Origin: an uncultured Alphaproteobacteria bacterium
GTDB taxonomy: Bacteria; Pseudomonadota; Alphaproteobacteria; Micavibrionales; UBA1664
NCBI GenBank assembly: GCA_943789475.1
Contig: CALSUG010000002.1
Coordinates: 1 to 64,000 of the forward strand
Direction: 5' to 3'
Length of the DNA stretch: 64,000 bases
The position numbers and the translations under genes are program-made. This document shows positions 1 through 8,373 of this stretch, in pieces; within the stretch, counting starts at the first letter, position 1, and every line of letters starts with the position of its first letter. The notes beneath the pieces were generated by a model. The model was not told the DNA's origin and searched no databases. It worked only from the letters and a program-made list of their open reading frames with translations.

Positions 1-148
1 CATCTTCTAGTAGTCTAGAAACATTTGTTTTATCCCATGAATATGGGCGCTGATAGGCAGGGATATAGCAACCTTGTCCATTTGTAATCATAAACTCTTT
101 TGTGCTTTGGGCTTTCGCTCCAAATATATTCCCAATATCCAATGCCAT
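1..148 (-). CDS. sspE: SspE-type DUF262 restriction protein, 5' part only
   Basis: This is the first 49 codons of a gene that runs off the left edge. The start is the ATG at 148, with AAGGATT about 10 bases upstream. Residues 28-49 carry the DUF262 (GmrSD N-terminal) hallmark, IPAYQRPYSWD followed by an LLED helix. In SspE proteins a DUF262 NTPase that senses phosphorothioate is joined to a C-terminal HNH-type (DUF1524) nickase that acts on incoming phage DNA. The position right after sspD supports SspE. The C-terminal nuclease lies outside the window, so a plain DUF262 protein cannot be excluded. The 72-base gap before it could hold its own promoter. Confidence 0.8.
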   Translation of the reverse strand, partial: MALDIGNIFGAKAQSTKEFMITNGQGCYIPAYQRPYSWDKTNVSRLLED

Positions 149-220
149 ATGTAGCAATCCTTATAAATTATATTATTTGAATCGATATTAGCAATGTTTT
201 GAGTTTATAACTAGAGAGTA

Positions 221-1060
221 TTATTTATGACAGGCTAAACAAACTTTAGATTTACCATACAGCTCATCCATATCAATTTCCTCGTCTTTTTTTAGTGGGT
301 TTGCAATACGCTTTTGTTTCGCACGCTCTAACCTTTTCTCGTAATCAGCTTTTATTTGAGCTATACGCTCTGGCTTTTCTAGCTCATTTAGAGACTCACG
401 TTCCGACCATGTGAATGGGGAGCCATGTTCAACTGCATTTTTCTCGTATGCTTTTGCTTCTTCAAAGGCATCTGGATGTGTTTCTCTTAGGCGAACCCAT
501 TCTATTTTTCTTTGGAAGAAGCAGAACGTGCATCCACTCCGTGATCGCCAGCTATAATATGCTGGCATTCCTAAACCGGAATGCTCCAATATATTAATAA
601 CACTCTGTTTATCGATACCATCATCTTTAAACGGTAACTTAACGATTAAATTTTCATTATTAGATTTATAACCTTCTCTATATTCTTCATCTGATCGAAT
701 GGCTACATAAGAGTAAACTGTGTAACCATCATCAAGATACGGTTTAACCCACTCTTCAAATGGTTTTAGTTTCATTTTAATAGTACACCAGCGTGCCTGG
801 GCAGAGGGGAGGTAATTGTTGTGCTGCATGAGCCAAAAATCGAAATCACGATTTGGATTAATTCTTAGAACAGGCTTGCCAAGATAGCCTTCTAATTTAC
901 TAAGATACTCATAGACCTCGGGAAGCTCTTTACCTGTATCGGTAAAAAAGTAATCAATATCCAACTCAGGATAATTATCACGCATATAAACAGCCAGCGC
1001 AGCACTATCTTTACCTCCAGATATTCCAAGAACATGTTTTACTTTTTTCTCATCAGCCAT
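221..1060 (-). CDS. sspD: SspD/DndC-like PAPS-reductase-family ATP pyrophosphatase
   Basis: A 279-aa protein of the PAPS-reductase/DndC family. The PP-loop SGGKDS lies at residues 14-19. In Ssp and Dnd systems this enzyme adenylates the DNA backbone and helps pass sulfur from the cysteine desulfurase into a phosphorothioate link. Cysteines in RWCTIK, in the CTFC motif and in the C-terminal CLAC motif could ligate an iron-sulfur cluster, as in DndC; that is inference. The gene overlaps the upstream 227-aa gene by 8 bp, so the two are probably translationally coupled. The neighbours (DUF4007, large ATPase, DUF262, divergent cysteine desulfurase) favour SspD over a metabolic PAPS reductase or a Dnd system. 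Confidence 0.85.
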   Translation of the reverse strand: MADEKKVKHVLGISGGKDSAALAVYMRDNYPELDIDYFFTDTGKELPEVYEYLSKLEGYLGKPVLRINPNRDFDFWLMQHNNYLPSAQARWCTIKMKLKPFEEWVKPYLDDGYTVYSYVAIRSDEEYREGYKSNNENLIVKLPFKDDGIDKQSVINILEHSGLGMPAYYSWRSRSGCTFCFFQRKIEWVRLRETHPDAFEEAKAYEKNAVEHGSPFTWSERESLNELEKPERIAQIKADYEKRLERAKQKRIANPLKKDEEIDMDELYGKSKVCLACHK

Positions 1061-1736
1061 AATTATCCAGCCTTTCTATCATCGGGTTTGCCAGTAGATT
1101 CATATATTCAACACTTAGTTCTGTTAGTGCCGCCAAAACCAATTCAGGATCGGATTCCTTGATGAGTAGTTTTGACACTTGATCTTTAATTTGATTAATT
1201 TCAGGCTTTTTATCTTCAAGCACATCAAATGAGAGTTGGTGGACTTGTTCCTGACCTGACAGCCCTGACATCAACGATATTGCATGGCGGTTTTGTTGTT
1301 TGCCTTTAACACGTGCGTAAAGCTCAGCTTTTTTAAAACCTTGGCACAAAACAGCAATTTCAATACAAGCCCTGTCCACGTCTAAATCAATCCAATCATG
1401 AATAGGTTTATTCGCGGCTAAGCCAGCAATACCAGAAATGCTTTCCTCTGTTTCTTCAAAGGTTGCCAAACGCGCAGCAAGGGCATCAATTCTGAAATCA
1501 CCACTGGATTGTCGGACATTCTCTGCACGCTCACGGAGACGTTTTAATGAGGCTTTGTTGACGATGCCAACTTGCAATTCAGACATAGTGATTTGGCCAA
1601 GTTTGGTCAGAAGATCAGGGTAAGCGTTTGTGATCTCTTCCAATGCCACTGAGAACGCATCCATGCCTTTTTGTTCGTGATCATACATATCAAATAATGT
1701 TGGAATATCATCGAATATGAGCTTATTGGGGGTCAT
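1053..1736 (-). CDS. unrecognised 227-aa gene inside the ssp operon
   Basis: I do not recognise this family. The protein is predicted soluble, largely helical and acidic, with no signal peptide, membrane segment or obvious catalytic motif. It overlaps sspC by 14 bp and sspD by 8 bp, so it is embedded in one operon with them. The four-gene sspABCD set described for Vibrio does not, as I recall it, have a separate gene here. It could be a structural partner of the SspC ATPase, a detached C-terminal domain of SspC, or an accessory factor for SspD. The reading frame and coupling are certain; the function is unknown. Confidence 0.75.
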   Translation of the reverse strand: MTPNKLIFDDIPTLFDMYDHEQKGMDAFSVALEEITNAYPDLLTKLGQITMSELQVGIVNKASLKRLRERAENVRQSSGDFRIDALAARLATFEETEESISGIAGLAANKPIHDWIDLDVDRACIEIAVLCQGFKKAELYARVKGKQQNRHAISLMSGLSGQEQVHQLSFDVLEDKKPEINQIKDQVSKLLIKESDPELVLAALTELSVEYMNLLANPMIERLDNYG

Positions 1737-4365
1737 GCGCTGATTTTAAAATTTCACGCAGTTTCGTAGCTTTTGATGTTAGCGATCTTGTCCTCAAAAC
1801 CCAAGGATTTACGGCCTCAGTAATACCAACTAGCGCCCGAGCCACCTCTAAAGGTGAAGCTTGTTTAGGGAGTTGGATATTTAGCGTTTCTAACGACCCT
1901 AGGTGGTTGGATATTTTTTCAAGGATTTGTTGTTTGGATTTATCATTACTCACATAACGCAAACTAATATCGGCTGTGTTTTTAATCAGGTAGTCGATAA
2001 AGAGATCATCAACCTCTGGGATATATGTTCCATTAAGATAGACGGCTACATGCCCCTTTTTTGCTAAGAGGTAAGATGTGATCAAGTATGTTTGAAGACC
2101 TTTTTTAATCCCAAAGGGTGGCTTTTCCCATTCAGCATATATTTCTTTCAGCTGAATATTGTCTTGTGATTTTTGAAGGATTTTATCAGTTTTCTTCCAG
2201 AGGGGTAAAAGCTGATATGTATCTTTTTTAGGAGTGCCAAAATGCCATTCACCATCTGTGGTTGATTGATAAATGCCCGTATCTTCAAGCAGAATTTTAA
2301 AGATTCCGCCCTCAGCAGGAAAACCATCAATACCAAGTCGCGCTTCGCCATTGTTAAAGATCATACGTTTCAATAAAAGATTAACTGCGGCATTTGCATT
2401 ACTCGAAGGCTTATTGCGATTAAGCATTTCACTTCTTAAAATGGGCGCTTTATCAAAGACAATATCTGCTAGATCAGATGCAGTTGATGCCATTTGACGA
2501 TCTGTCATGCTTCCCATAGATTGAGCATCTTTATACCACTCAGTTTGATTGAGTGTTTGATCAAGCAGGCTTGTAAGCATACTCGAAACAAGGCTATGTC
2601 TGTTTTCGACTTCACGGCGAGCAATTTTATCGCCAGCCAATGATGTGGAGTTTTTCTTGATCCACTCCAGCGCTAATAATTCTTTTGAGAGATCAAGGAG
2701 GTGTTTGTAATTATCTGCAACACTCACAATCTGTGGGAAATCATTAGCTTGGCTTTTATGTTTCTTGACTGTGGCTAAAACAGATTTGTATTCCTGATTG
2801 TCCTTTGGAACAACAATCATAAATTCGCCAAATGCATATGTGGCATCTGTATCTTTTGAGAATTGCAAATCATCGGCTTGAACCAAATGGATATCCATCC
2901 AGCGCATTGCACCTGATTTGTGGTAGTGACGTTTGGCAACGATTGGTTTGAATGATCCAATCTGATTGAGCTTTTTAAAATCAATGTCGTAAATATTTTT
3001 GTAAGCCTCATCCAGCTCTTCATCGATATTAAAGTCACTACCTTCAAACAGCGAATAACTATCGGAATAGCGATTGGCGCGAATAAGGGACAGCCCTTCA
3101 AGTTCTTTGAGTGATTTTTTTAGAGTGCTTGGCTTGAATATTGTTTCCAATAGATCTTTAGAGGCGATAAGCCCTGAGTTACCTTTGAATATATCAATCA
3201 CTGCGATGGCTTGCATTACACGCGTTGTGTAGTCGCCTTCCGTTGAAACAGCACACTTGTTGATCGCCTCGACAGCAACTGCCCAAATTTTAGCGTCTGG
3301 GGATGCAAGGATAGAGCTTTCAAAGTTAGTTCTTAAGTAATCCCAATACATATCAGGTGTGTAGAATGCTTTTTTATCAAAGTCATATTGCTTTAAAAAA
3401 AACTGAAACCCATATGGCTCGGCTGAGCTTAAAAATGAAAAGATGCTTCGCTGGTTTTGGCCAAAACGTTTTCTGGATACTGGTCCCAATAAAGAGGCAA
3501 CAATTGGGTGGAGTGGCCAACAGGCATTCAATGTATTAGCAAAGGCTTTCAGATGTGAAACAGGTTTATTCTTTGCAATTAAATCAGCCGTAGCTTTAGC
3601 CTGTTCGGTTAAGCGCTTTGGCTTATCATCACAAATAATAGCACGTGAGATTAAATCAATTTGCTCTTCACCAGCCGCATTGACTGATAAATCAACAAAG
3701 CGCCCCTGAATTTTTGTCCACTCATCACGCGCAGCCTTAGAAAGATTACGAGAATATTCAGTTAATGACTGGTGCAAGATACCAACAAAGATAAATTGGC
3801 CAGCGCTTCGATTGGCTAACTCTGCAATTTGCTGGAAGAGATAAACGTCAATAGAGCTGTCATTCGTTGCTTTTTCTAAAAACTTACCCATCTCATCGAT
3901 AAAAAGAACAAGTCCGCCGTTAATTTTAGAGCGCTTTTCAAGTTCAGATAAAACATCAGCTGATGTCGCGTCTGTATTGAGCGTTTCAGCCAAAACCTGA
4001 ATCGGATCTTCGGGGATTCCTATAATAGCAATGATTTCTCTTTTTGTTTTGGCAGGGAATATTTTTGTAATAGTCGCCTTATCAAGAGATAGTTTTTGCG
4101 AGGCTGTATCATATAGTTTCTTATTACCAGATGATAATGCGGATAAGAAAACAGCAAGACTTGATTTTCCTGATCCGTAAGGCCCTGTCCATGTAAAGGC
4201 AGACTGCCCGCCTGTTTGAATATGGTCACACATTGAGAGCAAAACATTCTCAGAGGATGGAGGGCAGACGTAATGATTTAAAACCGCAATATCTGAGCGA
4301 TCTTTTTCAAGATTAATAGAGCGCTTGAAACCAGCGCCAATTGTTACTTTTTTCTCAAATTTCAT
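1723..4365 (-). CDS. sspC: SspC-like large P-loop ATPase
   Basis: An 880-aa ATPase. The Walker A motif GPYGSGKS is at residues 61-68 and a Walker B-like LVLFIDE is at about 152-158, followed by a long, mostly helical C-terminal part without motifs I recognise. In Ssp systems SspC is the ATPase that works with the SspB nickase during phosphorothioation. The ATG at 4365 overlaps the sspB stop codon in an ATGA arrangement, the usual sign of coupling. The family match rests on domain type, size and position between a DUF4007 gene and a DndC-like gene. Other large defence ATPases have a similar layout, so the name follows the context. Confidence 0.78.
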   Translation of the reverse strand: MKFEKKVTIGAGFKRSINLEKDRSDIAVLNHYVCPPSSENVLLSMCDHIQTGGQSAFTWTGPYGSGKSSLAVFLSALSSGNKKLYDTASQKLSLDKATITKIFPAKTKREIIAIIGIPEDPIQVLAETLNTDATSADVLSELEKRSKINGGLVLFIDEMGKFLEKATNDSSIDVYLFQQIAELANRSAGQFIFVGILHQSLTEYSRNLSKAARDEWTKIQGRFVDLSVNAAGEEQIDLISRAIICDDKPKRLTEQAKATADLIAKNKPVSHLKAFANTLNACWPLHPIVASLLGPVSRKRFGQNQRSIFSFLSSAEPYGFQFFLKQYDFDKKAFYTPDMYWDYLRTNFESSILASPDAKIWAVAVEAINKCAVSTEGDYTTRVMQAIAVIDIFKGNSGLIASKDLLETIFKPSTLKKSLKELEGLSLIRANRYSDSYSLFEGSDFNIDEELDEAYKNIYDIDFKKLNQIGSFKPIVAKRHYHKSGAMRWMDIHLVQADDLQFSKDTDATYAFGEFMIVVPKDNQEYKSVLATVKKHKSQANDFPQIVSVADNYKHLLDLSKELLALEWIKKNSTSLAGDKIARREVENRHSLVSSMLTSLLDQTLNQTEWYKDAQSMGSMTDRQMASTASDLADIVFDKAPILRSEMLNRNKPSSNANAAVNLLLKRMIFNNGEARLGIDGFPAEGGIFKILLEDTGIYQSTTDGEWHFGTPKKDTYQLLPLWKKTDKILQKSQDNIQLKEIYAEWEKPPFGIKKGLQTYLITSYLLAKKGHVAVYLNGTYIPEVDDLFIDYLIKNTADISLRYVSNDKSKQQILEKISNHLGSLETLNIQLPKQASPLEVARALVGITEAVNPWVLRTRSLTSKATKLREILKSAHDPQ

Positions 4366-5309
4366 GACTCTTGGTATTCCTTTCGGATCAACTCTTTTGC
4401 CTGCGCTTTGATTTCCGGTAATGTTGCTTTGCCGACACGGCTGAACTGACGCATTCCAGCGGTTTCAGACCAGTCCAAAAAATCGCCTACGGTTTCAGAT
4501 GTTTTATAAACATGCTCAAGCAGTGATGTTTCATCCAGCAAAAATATGCGCCCGGGTGAGCCTGCGTCAAAAAGCATAGATTCTAAAGATAAAGAAATGC
4601 TATCGCTATAATTATCCTTCCAAAATTCAGATAAACATAACAAGAAAACACCAGTGCTTAGAGTCGGTTTAGGCCCACGGCTCGGAGAGTAAAAGCCATT
4701 TTTATTAAGCGGTTTGATTAAGGATAACTCAGACAAAGGCGATTCAATTGAATCATCGTTATAGCCAGATTGCGAAAGATCTTTACCAACGTAAGTTCGG
4801 ATAAAGCATTCAACATCACGTTTTAAAGTTGTAGGAGAAGGTAACTTCCAAGACCTAACCTCACATAGATTGCGAAGCTCATCATTTAACGCGCCACGGT
4901 CAAACGCTGCGCCATTATAGTAGTTAAAAAACCAATGGTATGTTGTGAGATTAGGGTTTTTAGAAAGCATAAAATGTAAAATCCAGATCGTGGAGGGGTG
5001 CTCCATCCAAGGATCAAAACCATCATCGGCTAAAATTTCATGGGCTGTTTCTGTTATGATGTTTTTTTCTTTATCTAAAATACCAGTCTGTATTGCCCAA
5101 TGACGCATTGAAACAACCATATTTTTACCAACACCAAAGGCTGATATCATTTCAGGATTATTGAAGACGTCCTTTGCATCAAGGTTATCATTCGTTGCTG
5201 AATGAACCTCATCATAGGTTTTCTTAAGCCATCCATAGCGGAGAGGGAATGTTTCATGACCTGAGAAACTAGGCCTTACATCTTCATTTTCATATAATTT
5301 ACCGCGCAT
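4362..5309 (-). CDS. sspB: SspB, DUF4007-family protein
   Basis: A 315-aa protein with the DUF4007 signature near its N-terminus (SGHETFPLRYGWLKK, residues 16-30). DUF4007 is the family of SspB, the protein reported to nick DNA during single-strand phosphorothioation. It is the first gene of the leftward operon and is coupled to sspC by a 4-bp overlap. Its start lies about 110 bp from the divergent sspA start. Its leader contains TGTTCCAAGAA, the same element that precedes sspA. The family is clear; the nicking role is taken from characterised relatives. Confidence 0.85.
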   Translation of the reverse strand: MRGKLYENEDVRPSFSGHETFPLRYGWLKKTYDEVHSATNDNLDAKDVFNNPEMISAFGVGKNMVVSMRHWAIQTGILDKEKNIITETAHEILADDGFDPWMEHPSTIWILHFMLSKNPNLTTYHWFFNYYNGAAFDRGALNDELRNLCEVRSWKLPSPTTLKRDVECFIRTYVGKDLSQSGYNDDSIESPLSELSLIKPLNKNGFYSPSRGPKPTLSTGVFLLCLSEFWKDNYSDSISLSLESMLFDAGSPGRIFLLDETSLLEHVYKTSETVGDFLDWSETAGMRQFSRVGKATLPEIKAQAKELIRKEYQES

Positions 5310-5420
5310 CTTTTATCTTTCTTGGAACATCTAACCAAACAAATCTTGCATTAATTTCATACTGTCATATATTTAGAGTTATTGGAAGAGTGTTCCAAGA
5401 AGGAATGAGATTTTTTTAAC
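5310..5420. promoter_or_regulatory. divergent sspA/sspB control region with an 11-bp inverted repeat
   Basis: The 111-bp gap between the two divergent ssp starts is AT-rich. The element TGTTCCAAGAA occurs twice in opposite orientation, at 5319-5329 (reading toward sspB) and 5391-5401 (reading toward sspA). Each copy ends about 10-20 bases before its own start codon, so both mRNAs could carry the same leader element. It may be a shared operator or an mRNA-level control site. Confidence 0.55.
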
Positions 5421-6587
5421 ATGTATTTTGATAATAACGCATCAACGCCGACTGATCCTGAAATAAACAAGTTATTTCAACAGGTTAATTCGAATTTAGA
5501 AATAGGAAACCCCCATTCTGCTGAACATCAGCATGGATGGAACGCATCTCGCCTCATTGAAGAATCACAGGAAATTGTGGCAGATTTTATCAATGCTTTG
5601 CCAGAAGAAGTTTATTTTACATCAGGGGCAACAGAATCGAATAATTGGGCGATTATAGGAACAGGGCTTGCTGCACAAAAAGCAAAGAGTGATAGAAACG
5701 AAATTATTGTGTCGGCCATTGAGCATAAATGCGTTTTAAACGCCGCACATTTTTTGGAAGAATTTCACGGATTTATTGTTAAAGAAGCGCCTGTTACCGC
5801 AGATGGTATCGTTGATTTAGATGCGCTAAAAAATCTTATAAGCGATAAAACGCTTTTGGTTTCAATCATGGCCGTAAATAATGAAATTGGAACAGTGCAG
5901 CCGATCAAGGATGTAGGTCAAATCTGCCGACAAAACGGTTCAGTTTTTCATGTTGATGGTGCACAAGGGGCTTATTCAAATATTGATATCATAGAAAATA
6001 ACATCGATATGTTGAGCCTGTCAGGTCATAAGATATATGCGCCTAAAGGCATAGGCGTTTTATTTATCAGTGAGGATTTATCGCCTAAGCCAATATCATT
6101 AATGCATGGTGGAGATCAACAAAACGGTATGAGGGCAGGAACACTATCACCAGCGCTTTGCCGTTCCATGGCGATGGCTTTTGAAATATTGAAAGAGAAT
6201 AAAGATAGTGAAATCGGGCATCTGAAATCACTGCGAGGTCAATTTTTAAATGGTCTTAAAAACAAAAATATAGGCTTCAAGGTCAATGGAAACATAGATC
6301 ACCGTCATCCTGGCAATCTAAATATTCAAATTTTGGGAGTAGATGCTAAAACATTGATTACGCGCCTACAGCCGAATGCTGCAATTTCAACAGGATCAGC
6401 GTGCAATGCAGGCATGATAAAATCATCTTATGTATTAGAGGCACTAGGATTAAGTAATGATCAAATTGAAAGCTCTGTAAGAATTGGCTTTGGACGTTTT
6501 AATGGTAAAGATGAAGTCGAAAGAGCGCTTAATCAAATAATTGAAATCATTCAAAATGTAAAAGAGCCATTAGCTCTCAGCGCTTGA
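5421..6587 (+). CDS. sspA: SspA/DndA/IscS-like cysteine desulfurase
   Basis: A 388-aa PLP-dependent class V aminotransferase. It has the NNEIGT region, the Schiff-base lysine in SGHKIYAPKG (K204) and the catalytic cysteine in STGSACNAG (C328). It would mobilise sulfur from cysteine for SspD. The gene is divergent from sspBCD, an arrangement known for Ssp loci. The start matches the family N-terminus (MYFDNNAST); the nearest AGGA lies about 16 bases upstream, which is long. No Fe-S scaffold genes accompany it, so a role in general Fe-S assembly is less likely. Its end overlaps a convergent small gene by 18 bp. Confidence 0.87.
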   Translation: MYFDNNASTPTDPEINKLFQQVNSNLEIGNPHSAEHQHGWNASRLIEESQEIVADFINALPEEVYFTSGATESNNWAIIGTGLAAQKAKSDRNEIIVSAIEHKCVLNAAHFLEEFHGFIVKEAPVTADGIVDLDALKNLISDKTLLVSIMAVNNEIGTVQPIKDVGQICRQNGSVFHVDGAQGAYSNIDIIENNIDMLSLSGHKIYAPKGIGVLFISEDLSPKPISLMHGGDQQNGMRAGTLSPALCRSMAMAFEILKENKDSEIGHLKSLRGQFLNGLKNKNIGFKVNGNIDHRHPGNLNIQILGVDAKTLITRLQPNAAISTGSACNAGMIKSSYVLEALGLSNDQIESSVRIGFGRFNGKDEVERALNQIIEIIQNVKEPLALSA

Positions 6588-6938
6588 TTTATAATCTAGA
6601 TTTTTATCAATCTCTGGCTCATCCCATTCACGCGTAAAACGTTTGTGGTAATCCATATTTTTATCAAAGCGTGGATCGTCACCTTGCATGAAAAATGTAT
6701 AAAGACGATTAACAGCGCCTGTCATTAGAACTTTCATTTCATCATCAGAGATATGTGACATTTTATCCCACGAATATTCATTACCCTCTGCGTCTATCAC
6801 TTTAACATCAGAATAATCTCCTGTTTTTGTGATGGGTGATTTACCAGAATGGATATTTTCAATCTCGGCATTGCGAACACACATTGCCACTAATGTTTTG
6901 GCAAGCTCAGCCGAATGCTTTTGATCAAATATACTCAT
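6570..6938 (-). CDS. uncharacterised 122-aa protein at the phage/ssp boundary
   Basis: The family is not recognised. The protein is soluble and acidic, with no signal peptide or membrane segment, and has a Trp/Asp-rich C-terminus. It reads in the same direction as the phage late genes and overlaps the end of sspA tail to tail by 18 bp. It could be the last late gene of the prophage or a host gene. This makes the prophage/ssp border tight, without a clear spacer. Confidence 0.6.
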   Translation of the reverse strand: MSIFDQKHSAELAKTLVAMCVRNAEIENIHSGKSPITKTGDYSDVKVIDAEGNEYSWDKMSHISDDEMKVLMTGAVNRLYTFFMQGDDPRFDKNMDYHKRFTREWDEPEIDKNLDYKSSAES

Positions 6939-6982
6939 GGATTTATTTTAAACAATATCTAATAAATATCTATGATTTGTTT

Positions 6983-7417
6983 TTACATTTGATAAAGATC
7001 AGACTCTGCCAATCTTCGCCGAATAAGACCATTGAGCTTTTTGCCACCAGCCCAAACCCAGCGCATAAGTTGCCACGGAACATCATAATGATCACCACGA
7101 TTAATAACACGGCGCAAAGTAGATCGTTGAAGCGCTCCACCACCTAAATTATAGGTAAATGATACAAGCGCATCAAATTGGCCATCAGTGAGTGGAACAG
7201 TGATAAGTCGTAATACCGCTCGCTCTGCAATTTGAGCGTCTTTTTTGAGCAAGGTTTCAGCCTGACGTTTGGATACGCCATTGCTAAAATCCTCATGATC
7301 TAAAACAACATGGCCATAGCCGATGGTGGGATACCCTGCAGGACAAAAATAAACGGTTGAAGAGAACCCCTCGAACCGTTTGATTATATCGATACCATTT
7401 TGTGTGATATGCCGCAT
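6983..7417 (-). CDS. phage endolysin, GH24 (T4-type) lysozyme
   Basis: A 144-aa muramidase of glycoside hydrolase family 24. It shows the catalytic glutamate in IKRFEGF (near residue 16) and the YPTIGYGHV strand with the catalytic-region Thr, plus the conserved FDALVSFTYNLG segment. There is no N-terminal signal or membrane segment, so release needs the adjacent holin. The gene starts 3 bases after the holin stop codon and is the last recognisable late gene. It would degrade peptidoglycan at lysis. Confidence 0.93.
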   Translation of the reverse strand: MRHITQNGIDIIKRFEGFSSTVYFCPAGYPTIGYGHVVLDHEDFSNGVSKRQAETLLKKDAQIAERAVLRLITVPLTDGQFDALVSFTYNLGGGALQRSTLRRVINRGDHYDVPWQLMRWVWAGGKKLNGLIRRRLAESDLYQM

Positions 7418-7420
7418 GAT

Positions 7421-7876
7421 CTAGCCCTCACGTAATTTTGTTAACGCACGCTGGCCAAACCAGAAAGACATCACAGCAGCAAATAATGCTTGTGTCTCAC
7501 CATCCCAGATAATGATCAAGCTATCGGCGACCGTAAACCCGCTATTCAGCAGTTGGAATAATGCAGCAATTTTGACCGTGGCAAAAAGGACAAAGAAGGC
7601 ATAGGTAATCATCGGACGCACAGTTGCACGTAATGCTTCCACCCATGGAACGCCACTTGGTTGACTGGCATGGGAATAAAGCGCCTTGCTCTCGCTGATA
7701 TCAGCTTGCACATGAATCTCTTCTAGGCGGTTTGTATGGTTGAGTTTTTGCGCTTCCATCTGACGATCTAAAATCGCCAATTCATGTGAGCGATCTGCGC
7801 GGTCTTTCCAAATATTGAGCAAGTCCGGAAATGTTGATGATATGAAACCGAGCAGGCTTCCGAGTAATGTAAGCAT
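7421..7876 (-). CDS. 3TM-type holin (GTA_holin_3TM family)
   Basis: A 151-aa membrane protein. The central RPMITYAFFVLF segment and the C-terminal FWFGQRAL motif are typical of the holin family first seen in gene transfer agents. Two hydrophobic helices are clear, at about residues 92-110 and 125-143, with a weaker one at the extreme N-terminus. It lies directly upstream of the lysozyme gene, which supports a role in timing lysis. Confidence 0.85.
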   Translation of the reverse strand: MLTLLGSLLGFISSTFPDLLNIWKDRADRSHELAILDRQMEAQKLNHTNRLEEIHVQADISESKALYSHASQPSGVPWVEALRATVRPMITYAFFVLFATVKIAALFQLLNSGFTVADSLIIIWDGETQALFAAVMSFWFGQRALTKLREG

Positions 7877-7894
7877 AATATTTCTCCTTTTTCT

Positions 7895-8338
7895 TTAGTT
7901 GGTTTGACAGTTCGTGATTTGGGTTTTGATAAGCTCAAATTCAGATTCAAGTGATCGGAGCCACTCACGTGTTTCAGTGCGCTGTTGTTTGCGTTCTGAT
8001 TTTTCTTGTTCAAATTTTTCAGTTAAAATTTGGCGCAGGCTATTGCCGTCCCGATCTGTGAAACGATCAAGATTCATCTCGTTAATTTTGTCGGTGTTCC
8101 GCTCAATCTGTTTGGCAATCGTGCCCTGGGCTTCTTGCATGCGAAGCAGAATATCGTTTTGAGCATCCTGCTTTTTTTGGATACCCTCAATAAAGATCGA
8201 TGTTGCATCCAATCGTCCATCCTGACGGCTTTGATCATTTTGATAGACGTAGACAACAAGACCGATCAAGGCCATTGCAAAGAGAAGTGAATTATTGAGT
8301 GCTTCAAATATAGGTGTGGGTTGACGCTTTCGTGCCAT
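7895..8338 (-). CDS. single-TM coiled-coil protein of the lysis module
   Basis: A 147-aa protein with one N-terminal membrane helix (about residues 15-30) followed by a charged, Gln/Glu-rich coiled coil. Topology and position before the holin resemble an inner-membrane spanin, but I see no partner outer-membrane lipoprotein ORF, and the family is not recognised. The start has AAGGA a few bases upstream. Another possibility is a phage membrane coiled-coil of unknown role. Confidence 0.7.
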   Translation of the reverse strand: MARKRQPTPIFEALNNSLLFAMALIGLVVYVYQNDQSRQDGRLDATSIFIEGIQKKQDAQNDILLRMQEAQGTIAKQIERNTDKINEMNLDRFTDRDGNSLRQILTEKFEQEKSERKQQRTETREWLRSLESEFELIKTQITNCQTN

Positions 8339-8373
8339 GGGGTAGTCCTTTCTTATGTGCGGTAATTTTTGAT

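Noticed and set aside
221-6587. Dnd (DndABCDE) system instead of Ssp
   Set aside because: There is no DndB, DndD or DndE-like gene. DUF4007 plus a large ATPase and DUF262 fit Ssp.
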